From: Terfezia claveryi
Taxonomy: Eukaryota; Ascomycota; Pezizomycetes; Pezizales; Pezizaceae
Reading direction: 5' to 3'
Length of the DNA: 16,333 nt
Assembly: GCA_015179025.1 (NCBI GenBank)
Contig: WHUX01000633.1
Coordinates: 1 to 16,333, forward strand
Of the stretch, positions 8,850-16,333 are shown piece after piece. The position numbers and the translations under genes were made by a program. The first letter of the stretch is position 1, and the number at the start of each line of letters is the position of its first letter. The notes beneath the pieces are model-generated. The model had not been told where the DNA came from. It ran no database searches and saw nothing but the letters and a program-made list of their open reading frames with translations.

Positions 8850-10735
8850 CTACTCGAGCGCCCATACATTCATTCCGGCTGTCATTAATTCTTCTTCCGT
8901 CATGTCTAAGATCGGGGTGTCATAACTGTCGACATCTATCTGTCTTTCTAGCCATTCACAGAGGTCATCGGCAAGAGCTTCGTCAGAAGATCTGCTGGGT
9001 TGTCTTTCCCTGGTATAGTCCATATCTTCAAGCGTCCTAGTCGTACTTGCTGTCGGAGATAGTGGAATCGGTGCTCTATATGTCGGCTCCTCCGTGTGAA
9101 TTTGTTGGCTTTGCTCAAATTGTAAGCTCCTTCGCTGTCCATTACTAAGGTTGGTATATTCGTTATTCCTAGCTCTGAGAGAAATTGGCTCAACCAGGCT
9201 GCATCCTTCACTCCTTCGCAGTCGCTGATGTATTCTGCTTCGGTAATTGATAACATCACAATGTCCTACCTTCGACTGTACCATCCTATTGGTTGGTTCC
9301 CCAGTGTCATCAGAACTCCTGTCTGTGATCGGGCTTCCTCCCCTCCGTATGATGCGTCTGCGAATATATTGATTGCCAATTCGTTGGCTTCTGGCTTCTT
9401 TAATTGCAGCCCATCGTACTTTGTTGAGTACAAATACCGCAAGACCTGGAGGGCTGTTTGGTAGTGCTTCGGGGTATGATCCTTAGTCCTTCATCCTAAC
9501 AAGTTGACATGAATCGAGATCTCGGGTCTCGTCATTTGAGCGACAAAGAGTAACCCCCCTATTACTGACTGGTATTTTGCCACTTCCTCGTGGCTTCTAT
9601 CGCTGGTGTATTGCTGTGCGTCTAGCGGCAGAGATCGCTTTCCTCCAAAAACACTATGTTGATTGATATGGGGTAAGAAGCTTTTCGTCATTGATTCTAT
9701 AAGGCGAGTTTGTGTCAGTACAACTTGTCCTTTTGACCAATGTAGTTCCATCCCAAGCATATTCGAGGGTTTTCCTCGTTTGTCTAGCTCGACTCTTCCT
9801 TTTATCCCTTTCTCTACTTTGTCGAGATCTTTTTCTATAGGGGCGATTTCGAGGAGATCATCAACATGAGTCCCAATCACAATATCGTGACTTTGGGTAG
9901 TGTAGGTTCCTTCATCTCCTATGCACTGGTGTATTCCGAATGTGGAGAGGATATCGCAGAGGGTTTTGAACCATTCATGGCCTGCTTGCTTTAGGCCATA
10001 GAGGGCTTTATCAAGCTTCCAGTACTCAACCTCTCCTTCCTCATTTATGTCGGTGATATAGACATCATGTTCAAGGAGGGCTTGTAGGTATGCGGCCACA
10101 ACATCCTATTGGCGGATTGCCCAATCTCGGTGGAGGGCAATGACTAGGAGGATTTTGAGCGTTTCAGGGCGCATTATTTGTGCATAGGTTTCGTCATAGT
10201 TGATACCTACTTCTTGAGTAAACCCTCTCCCAACCTTGTAAGCTTTATATTTCTCGATACTTCCATCTGCTTTTCTTTTGACTAGGTATACCCATTTGGT
10301 GTCAACAATCCATGTTCCTTCGGGGATTTCGGTTTTATCAATCTTAGTATATACCCCATATCGATTCAATTGCTCTCATTCTTTAGCTCGAGCTTTAGCC
10401 TATTCTGGAGCTTGTAGAGAGCTGCGGGCTTGCTCATCGGTTAGGTGATCTAGGTCAGCTCCTACTGCGAATATCTTCCTTCGAACTGGCTGTCGCTCTA
10501 ATTTTCTGGTTCCGACCATACTTTCCCAATCTCGAGTAGTCTTTCTAGGCTTCTTTATTGGAGGTGGTGCTACGGGCTGGGGAATATCGGTTTCCCTAGG
10601 CCCTTCGCTAGGGGCTTTATCCGGAGATTCTGAGCTGCTAGTCTCCGAATCTCTTATAGGGACTGGTCGGAGGGCGAGTTTAATCTGGCCAGTGTCTATT
10701 CACACCTGGTAGCTCTCAAAGCTTTCTGTACATCA
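8850..10735 (-). pseudogene. Ty1/copia pol, reverse transcriptase and RNase H part
   Basis: This is the C-terminal part of a copia polyprotein, which copies element RNA into DNA. Reading on the minus strand, a Pro/Ser-rich linker (about 10700-10410) precedes the reverse transcriptase. The RT N-terminal motif DTKWVYLVKRKADGS lies near 10300, LYGLKQAGHEWF near 9990, and the catalytic THVDDLL near 9865 (His replaces the usual Tyr before VDD). RNase H follows with SITEAEYIS, DSEGAYNLSKANKF and RSRHIEHRFHYL (about 9245-9030). Integrase, protease and gag are absent from the window. The frame is broken by TAG at 9266, 10106 and 10400, and by TGA at 9491, 10376, 10700 and possibly 10733. A one-base loss near 8977 follows ADLLTK, and the true C-terminus (CEWLERQIDVDS..., to TAG at 8850) continues in the neighbouring frame. 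The element is dead as read. Confidence 0.9.
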
Positions 10736-10740
10736 GCAAA

Positions 10741-11141
10741 AAAAATTCTCCATCATGACGCAGCAACTAGTTTTGTTCCACCTGGTGCACCACCAAATTC
10801 CTGCTGCCTCTCATATACCCTGTTCATACTACAAAATTTCTGCTCCCACTCATGCACCCCATACGCATCCTCAAAATATATGCTCTACACCTCGAACACC
10901 ACCAAATTCCCACTGCCTCTTATACACCCTATGTGCACCCTCAAACTTCAGCAGAAAAAATAAACAAATCTGTATTCGGACGCATCAACTACTTTTATAC
11001 CATCCCATGTGTTATAATTTTCTGCTTACCTCTATATGCCCCCACACATGCCCTCCTAATATTGGCCTAGCACCTGTTTTATATCCGACACTTCACATTC
11101 TTTGTGGCTCTTCTCTCAACTGGTCACAAGTTTATTATTTC
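10741..11141 (-). repeat. Plavaka 3' subterminal repeats
   Basis: A motif near AAATTYCYRCTGCC followed by a pyrimidine-rich CTCTYATAYACCC occurs at about 10795, 10834, 10904 and 11013. A larger unit repeats at 10779-10825 and 10888-10936 (offset 109, roughly 38 of 47 bases equal) and a further degenerate copy starts near 10979. Arrays of short repeats near the ends are usual for large DNA transposons, where they bind the transposase. The stretch has no gene; open frames across it are by-products of its low A/T-C composition. Confidence 0.5.
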
Positions 11142-13623
11142 CTAATCATAAATCATATTCCATGTCTCTAAGTCTATTCTATTATTTACCAACCAACTTT
11201 CCCCCGGCTCTAATGGTATCAAATGCGCAATCCCTTCTATTTGTGATATCTTAACTATAACCCCTTCCCCACTCATCGGCAATCCAACGCGAACCATCTC
11301 TTCCATGCCCTGCACAGCATTCAACCCAATGCATTGAAGCAGATTCACATGCGCCAACCGGTGCACCATTCCTGCTATAGTTATTACTTTGAACAATGCA
11401 TTGATTCGTCCTGGTATTCGACCATTCAGCGTCCCTACTGGTGCCTCATCCAATGCACGCTGTCTCCTTACCCATATCCAATCGTATCTTTCCTTCTTGT
11501 GAAATTTCTCGGTGCATCTAGCATTATGCAAAATGAACCCTTCTCCACTGAATTTTAGCACTGGAATTTGAAGCACCCCATATGAACGAATTTTCTGAAC
11601 TAACAGCTCGGTAGGGTCGGAATCCATGCTTCTAACTTCCTGCCTTAAAAACGCTTGCGTTGTCAGCACCAGATCTGGCAAGCCAGATACATGCTCTAGA
11701 TCCTCGAGGCTGGATATTAATCCCAACTCAATTTTCCCCCGCAACTTCGAGTAGACCTGTTTTCCGACACCTGGCGTCACATCTCCGTTTTGCCTAACCT
11801 GGTTCCATAGATTAAGTGTCAAGTCCTTCATAGCAAAAGTATGATCCCTCGTGTAGGTAGTAACTATCTGTGGTGTTGCATTAACCCTATTACTTCGACG
11901 GTAAGCATCCTTAAGGCCTTTATGCATAGCTTCACTGATATTCGTGGAATATTGAGCTAGAGCCCCAAACTTCGGAATCTGTTCGGCATAATGGGAGATT
12001 AAATGGATTTTTGGGAAATTGAAGTGCGCCCCTTCTTGTAAAATCTCATTCACCAATTCCCGACGGTGCAAGGTATTTTCTTGATGCATCCTAACCTTTT
12101 CCGACACCCTGAGGTCTTCAACCAATGATCCCGCTTGTTCCTTCAACAAATCCTTATGTGCTTCTGCAGCAGCCTTTCTTGTTTTCTTATCAGTACGGAA
12201 CCTCAAGAACACAGCTTTAGTTTCATGAAACACACGCAAATATTCTTGTAAATAAGAAACTGTCTTATCCGTATGACTAGGATACTGAGTCATGAGATAG
12301 AAGTCAGTGATGCTATGTACGCAGCGAATTGCTCGGTTGAACTCCTGTACCTGACCTCCGGTGGGCCGTGGTTGGTTGGCCTTCCAACGCAACGCCGTGG
12401 TAAATGTTCCAAGAATCACTTTACCAAAGTTCTGCATTTTCTTTCCTGACCATTGTGAAACAACTCGGTATCCCTTGGTCGGAACTGAAAATCTAGGGTA
12501 GGGAGGCAACCGATGCCAGACATAGTCAAATGCATTAATCCGCTCATAGTATTCTAGAAAACCTTGAATCCAATCCATTAAATGATTTAACACTCCTAGG
12601 AGGATATTGTGCAAAACATCTGCTCGAACGAGCTCAGGCGGATTTATATTTGGGACTGACCACAAGGCGTTTTTGATGTTTTTAATGCTGTTTGCTTTCA
12701 AACTGATAGCGTCGGAATCGTTGTATGCTGCAGCCTAATTTTGATGTGAGTGAGCTGGATAACCACTTCCTGAATACTCACCAAGCTTCTCGGTCGGAAT
12801 TGTGCAAGAAGGGCAGCGGTTGTTTGCAATACCATGGATTGTAGCATTTTCCATATGGTCAGCGAGCCAACAAAAGAGCTTAGGAAAGCATAAGCGTACA
12901 TTCCTATCAGCACAAACTATCTCGTAGCCTTTCTGACATCTCACGTCAGATAGCGGTTTTAGCAAATGCGCCAAAACATCGTGTATAGTTTGCAACGCCT
13001 GAATTTCCTGCGTTTCTACCGAATACCCAGGTATTTTGTTGATTCGTTTTGGGCCAATCGGTAGTAGTGCAATTGGTATCCAGGCATGCATCGTATGTGT
13101 ATTGTGTATGGAGCTTCCGATATTGCCTATACTCATATAAACAGGCCATAACTTTTTGTCTCCAGAGAAATTCGTTAGGTGAGTTTCATCTGATGCTAGT
13201 AAAATCGGAACAAGTGTCCCGCCTTCAGGTAGCAAAGCCTATCCGTTTCAGTTAGTTGGATATCCGACGTAGTATACACAAATTGCTCACCTGAGTTTCT
13301 TCCCACCACTGTGCAGTATGGATCTCACTATATACCCTGTTCCCTTCGTTGTCGTATTCTTGCCGCGGGCCCCTGGCCATCTCGCTGGCATAAACCTTTT
13401 GGCGTAGAAGGTACTTCACTGCTGCAATAATATTCCGATAATAAAAGGCCACCCCCTTGAGTAATGGGTAGTTCACTGTTCCTGAGTGCCAGGAAGGTTT
13501 ATTTGCCGCTGCGTCGATAAGCTTATACATTGTATATGCTGACCAAAATTGAACCTCGTGCGTTGGATTGAGGCCTTTCAAGAGGTTATCCTTGAAAAAC
13601 TGGTCGATCTTTGACTGTGAGGT
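11142..13623 (-). pseudogene. Plavaka-type transposase, N-terminus removed by gypsy insertion
   Basis: Two exons, 13623-13291 and 13238-11142, read as one phase-0 frame of about 809 codons. In order it has KGLNPTHEVQFWSAY (about 13580), the core segment LLASDETHLTNFSGDKKLWP with a candidate catalytic Asp (about 13190), a CPSC zinc-binding pair (about 12800), PELVRADVLHNILLGVLNHL (about 12640), and NISEAMHKGLKDAYRRSNR with a candidate catalytic Glu (about 11940). It ends in the family-like tail VNNRIDLETWNMIYD at the stop 11142. These are hallmarks of Plavaka elements (Kyakuja-Dileera-Zisupton group), which move DNA by cut and paste. The only internal lesion is TAG at 12735-12737, explicable by one C-to-T change. 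The frame is open right up to the gypsy LTR at 13624, so the N-terminal part should lie on the far side of gypsy. Family assignment is from motif recall. Confidence 0.85.
13239..13290 (-). other. 52-nt spliceosomal intron in the transposase
   Basis: On the minus strand the sequence runs CAG|GTGAGC ... CTAAC ... GATAG|GCT. The length is not a multiple of three and the intron holds an in-frame TAA. Removing it joins WWEETQ to ALLPEGGTLVPILLASDE in phase 0. The donor, branch point CTAAC and short length are typical of filamentous fungi. Confidence 0.85.
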
Positions 13624-14180
13624 TGTAATGATGGCTCTGGAGGCAAGGCGACCAAGGGGTACGCTGGGGCAAGGGCAAGGCTAGGATAACACACATGTAG
13701 GAATGCTACGTGTGTGACCAGGGGGAGGCTGAGATGGGAGGCAAGGGCAAGAGGCAAGAGGGGCAGAGGGCAGGAGATACGAGACACGCGGAAGCAGGTG
13801 CCGCATGTGTCAAGGGAGGCAGCTGGGCTGCAAACACAAGGCGAGGCAAGGCAAGGACAGGAGGTTCGCGGGCTGGGCAGCAGGGCTGCAGAGTCGAGGC
13901 AAGATAAGGAGGTGCACAAGGGAGATGCACCAACGTGGAGAGAAGCAAGGCCCTGTATTGGATATACAAGATGTTGGATGGGGATCCAACGAGAGGGCGG
14001 AGAGGGCAAGCTATATATACAGGATTCCTTCCTGGCTGGCCAAGGCCACCGGAAGGAATAAGGTTCCCGAGACCCCTTATCTTGGGAACAGAGATAACAA
14101 CGATATCAATCAACAATAACGAGAGTCGGACGGAATCCCATCTGACTCTCAAACCCGGCTAGGAAAGGATGGTTGTGACA
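13624..14180 (-). mobile_element. Gypsy 3' LTR (about 557 bp)
   Basis: The minus strand begins TGTCACAACC directly after a textbook polypurine tract and ends ...CATTACA at 13624, where Plavaka coding sequence resumes. It holds a TATA-like motif, long pyrimidine-rich CCTTGCC-type repeats (13650-13920) and two hairpins. GAGAGTC pairs with GACTCTC (about 14123-14153), and GTTCCC pairs with GGGAAC (about 14065-14092). The 3' end could be a few bases off because only one LTR is in the window. Open frames within it on either strand are not genes. Confidence 0.75.
14012..14020 (-). promoter_or_regulatory. TATA-like box in gypsy LTR
   Basis: GTATATATAG on the minus strand lies about 160 bases into the LTR, a suitable place for the U3 promoter that drives the element's RNA. 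Confidence 0.45.
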
Positions 14181-14194
14181 CTATCCCCCCTTTA
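14181..14194 (-). other. Gypsy polypurine tract
   Basis: TAAAGGGGGGATAG on the minus strand sits immediately before the LTR start TGTCAC. This is the plus-strand priming site expected for a Ty3/gypsy element. Confidence 0.75.
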
Positions 14195-14384
14195 GGCTCT
14201 GAGCCCCAGCGACGAAAAACAAGGCGAAAGGCAAGACAAAAACAAACAAAACAGGCGACTAAAACCAATAACCCATAACACAACCCCAATGCCAGAAGTA
14301 CGTACCAACAATAATCCCAACAATAACGACAATAACAACAGCGACAAAACAACCCTAATAACCAATTCCAGGACGACAAGAACA
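14195..14384 (-). other. Gypsy 3' untranslated spacer
   Basis: These 190 bases lie between the pol stop and the polypurine tract. On the minus strand they are rich in GTTATT and GTTGTT simple repeats. No gene. Confidence 0.6.
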
Positions 14385-15370
14385 TCATTGGGCGGGGCGA
14401 GACTTCCGGGGGTAACGTTGGTGGAACAGGGTGACCAAGTCCTGTGCATTTTCCAGGTCCTCCGCTGGTTGCCAGGTCATCTCCTCATCTCCCAGCTATT
14501 TGACCTTATATTGCAGGTGCCCATACCTTCTTCGGGAGTCCAGCACTTCCTCTACCTCCCATTCCTCCTCACTTTCGATAACCACGGGGGGAGGTGGAGG
14601 GTGTTTCTGGCCGGGGAGAGGGTCGCTAGCGGCAGGCTCGATCTCGGAGACATGGACGACTGGATGTCATTTGATATCTTTGAAGAACCTCAGGCGGTAG
14701 GCATGAGTGCCCACAGCGGCCAACACCTCAAATGGACCCAGGAACTTATGGTCGAGCTTGTAGGAGGGCTGTTCTGTTCGGAAGTGCCGGCTGGAGAGCC
14801 ATACCTTGTTGCCTGGCTGATATTTGGGGGCTGGCAACCGTGAGCCGTTGGCATATTCGGCTTGCCTGGCTTGCGCATACCTCAGCTCTGCCTTCAGGGT
14901 CGAGTGGAACTCAGCGATTCCGGCTGCGAATTCCTTGGCTGGGGGCTTAGCACGCTTGCAAACGTGGCAGTTCCATACGTACCGCTCCACGTCCTTCCGT
15001 TGGTCAATCCATGTGTATTCCCTGGCTAGAAGCTCTAACGTTTTAGCCACTCCAGGGTGACCTGCAACCAGGCTGTCATAGTGTTCCTTGATCAATCGAA
15101 GGTGCAGCTCTCCTTCTGGCACATACAGCCGTTCGAGGTGGTAGAGGAGGCCTTCCTGGACAGTACACTCGGCTAGGGAGATCTTGGGGTGGCGGCGCTG
15201 GCCAGAATCCACTGCGGTGATAATTTCCTTGGCCAGGGGGTCGTCCTTATATGCCTGTCTCACTAGTTGTCGGAGGTCAGCCTCAGCTTCAGCTTCCGCA
15301 AGGGTATTGGCCACCAGGTCGAGATTTTCAGGTTTCAGTACCACCTGATTCTGGTACTTCAGCCTTTCAT
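14385..15370 (-). pseudogene. Ty3/gypsy pol C-terminal part: integrase lacking its core, chromodomain
   Basis: Integrase normally inserts the DNA copy, and a chromodomain steers it to chromatin. The minus strand first shows the linker YQNQVVLKPENLD. The zinc-binding HHCC domain follows (HYDSLVAGHPGVAK ... CHVCKRAK, about 15090-14945). The whole Asp-Asp-Glu catalytic core, normally 150 or more residues, is missing. The reading passes in frame from KPPAKEFA to AGIAEFHSTLKAEL at about 14925-14931, then to the GPF domain (KFLGPFEVLAAVGTHAYRL) that normally lies after the core. TGA at 14667-14669 interrupts before [11 protein letters not shown]. The chromodomain ([20 protein letters not shown], about 14560) has TAG at 14496-14498 where its conserved Trp is expected. 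The frame ends at TGA 14385-14387. It cannot code for an active integrase. Confidence 0.88.
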
Positions 15371-16333
15371 CCCCCCTTTAGGGAGATCTCCTGATCTCCT
15401 AGTCAGTGCATCCGGCTTACCCCCAGCCTTTCTCGGCCGATACCTTATCTTGAAGTTAAACCGAGAGAGGAATTCCGACCACCTAGCCTGTCGGCGATTT
15501 AGCAATTTGGTGGTTGTGAAGTACTCTAGGTTCTTATGGTCAAAGAGGACCTCGATAACCCCTTTTGCCGATTCCAGGTGTGGTCTCCATTCCTCGAATG
15601 CTCGCACAATGGCCATTAACTCCTTATCATAGATTTCGTAATTACACTCCGCCGGAGAGTGCTTTTTGGAAAAATAGGCCACTGGGTGGAGGACTCCATC
15701 GACATACTGGGACAGGATTCCGGCAGAGACATAGTCGGAGGCGTCCGTTTCCACGATGCACTCACTATCAGGGTCAAAATGGGCTAGGATTGGGGCTGAG
15801 CAGAAGGCTTCCTTGAGGTTCTGGAAGGCAGATTGGGCTTCTGGATTCCAGTGGAAGGCCCTTTTTGTCAGGTGTGAGCCAGCTTCTACCTTCGTTTTTG
15901 TCAAGGCCGTCAGGGATGCTGCGATTCTTGAGTATCCCATGATAAATCGGCGGTAGAAGTTGGCAAATCCTAGGAAGGCCTGCACATCCTTCAAATTGGC
16001 TGGGGTTTCCCACTCTTGGATTACAGCAACTTTGGCAGGGTCCATCCTAATACCTTCCGTGGTTATAATCAAGCTCAGGTACTTCACCTCTTGGACGTGG
16101 AATTCGCATTTTTCAGGCTTAAGGTACAGCCTAGCCTGCTCCAGCTTCTCCAAGACTTGCCTGACATGGATTTTGTGCTCTGCCAGAGTATCTGAATAGA
16201 TCAAGATATCGTCGAGGTAACCCGTGCAGAACACGTCCAGGAAGTCTCGCAGAGTGTCGTTAATAAAGTGTTGGAAAGAGACCGGGTATTGGTCAAGCCG
16301 AAGGGCATGACGTTGTACTCGAAGTGGCCGTAA
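15359..16333 (-). pseudogene. Ty3/gypsy pol: reverse transcriptase and RNase H, runs off window
   Basis: The minus strand shows the end of the RT palm with the catalytic [10 protein letters not shown] (about 16215), the KYLSLIIT and ANFYRRFI segments, and then RNase H. RNase H has [16 protein letters not shown] (first Asp), [12 protein letters not shown] (Glu) and DHKNLEYF (Asp), followed by the tether ending [10 protein letters not shown]. Its order RT-RNase H-integrase defines Ty3/gypsy. Upstream, the expected [12 protein letters not shown] motif (about 16325-16290) is in another frame; the shift falls in the G run at 16284-16286 (one G too few). At 15371-15376 a C run (G on the coding strand), again one base short, shifts the frame before the DERLKYQNQ linker, so this reading stops at 15359. 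Everything further upstream (rest of RT, protease, gag, 5' LTR) is outside the window. Confidence 0.92.

Larger units (their letters stand above)
8562..10740 (-). mobile_element. Copia element, 3' half only
   Basis: The 3' LTR, polypurine tract and broken pol form one minus-strand unit. Coding similarity stops near 10735, where Plavaka-derived DNA begins. The likeliest reading is that Plavaka inserted into pol, with the 5' half (integrase, gag, 5' LTR) lying beyond the right end of the window. A deletion of the 5' half is the alternative. The exact junction base is uncertain because I cannot identify the Plavaka terminus. Confidence 0.7.
10741..13623 (-). mobile_element. Plavaka transposon, 3' part
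   Basis: The transposase relic and its downstream repeat array form one unit lying between copia pol and the gypsy LTR. Neither terminus could be pinned down. On the right, gypsy interrupts it in mid-coding sequence. Confidence 0.7.
13624..16333 (-). mobile_element. Gypsy element, 3' part, inserted in Plavaka
   Basis: The 3' LTR, polypurine tract, chromodomain, defective integrase, RNase H and RT are in the canonical order on the minus strand. Its LTR abuts the Plavaka frame, making it the most recent of the three insertions. The five bases just outside the LTR (13619-13623) should recur beyond the unseen 5' LTR. Confidence 0.85.

Noticed and set aside
10755..11171. A 138-codon + frame rich in His, Pro and Ser
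   Set aside because: It follows the C/A-rich repeat array at the Plavaka end and runs into the transposase stop region; no homology signature.
13700..13920. Possible CRISPR-like or minisatellite array (GGCAAG repeats)
   Set aside because: Units are irregular with no spacers, and the stretch sits inside an LTR of a eukaryotic element.
13578..14162. Several long overlapping open frames on both strands, some over 100 codons
   Set aside because: They lie within the gypsy LTR and arise from its biased CCTTGCC-type composition; products are low complexity.
14149..14449. Hydrophobic-looking minus-strand frames resembling membrane proteins
   Set aside because: They come from GTT/CTG simple repeats in the gypsy 3' spacer and overlap the polypurine tract and chromodomain frame.

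Overview
The window reads as nuclear DNA of a filamentous fungus. The evidence is the combination of a Ty1/copia element, a Ty3/gypsy element with a chromodomain, and a Plavaka-type DNA transposase that carries a 52-nt GT-AG intron with a CTAAC branch point. A decayed gene at about 1.84-2.60 kb resembles, from memory only, an uncharacterised protein family expanded in Pezizomycete (truffle/morel-like) genomes. That makes an ascomycete of this kind my best but unproven guess. No cellular gene in the window looks intact.

Layout. 1-211 is the 3' part of a copia LTR in + orientation, cut by the window edge. 212-278 is a sharply bounded, nearly pure G+C palindromic block. 279-5,650 is mostly anonymous AT-leaning DNA with a G-quadruplex-like run (1,034-1,074), a frameshifted gene relic (1,838-2,600) and a few small open frames of unknown value. 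5,657-7,817 holds two diverged, same-orientation copies of one repeat, bounded by a 45-bp imperfect inverted repeat. This is probably a decayed terminal-inverted-repeat DNA transposon family. 7,818-8,561 is anonymous.

8,562 to the window end is a stack of three elements, all on the minus strand. First comes the 3' half of a copia element (LTR 8,562-8,842, then RNase H and reverse transcriptase to about 10,735). It is followed by the 3' part of a Plavaka transposon (10,741-13,623), and then by the 3' part of a gypsy element (LTR 13,624-14,180, then chromodomain, integrase remnants, RNase H and reverse transcriptase running off the window). The gypsy LTR abuts the Plavaka reading frame in mid-coding sequence, so gypsy jumped into Plavaka. 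Plavaka probably jumped into the copia pol gene. The missing 5' halves are therefore predicted beyond the right edge.

Condition of the elements. Plavaka is the best preserved: about 809 codons are open across the intron with a single TAG. Copia pol has six or seven stops and one frameshift, all explicable by C-to-T transitions plus one base loss. Gypsy has two one-base losses in G runs, two stops, and a clean removal of the whole integrase catalytic core. No working pathway or defence system is visible. The interest lies in transposon nesting, decay and repeat structure.
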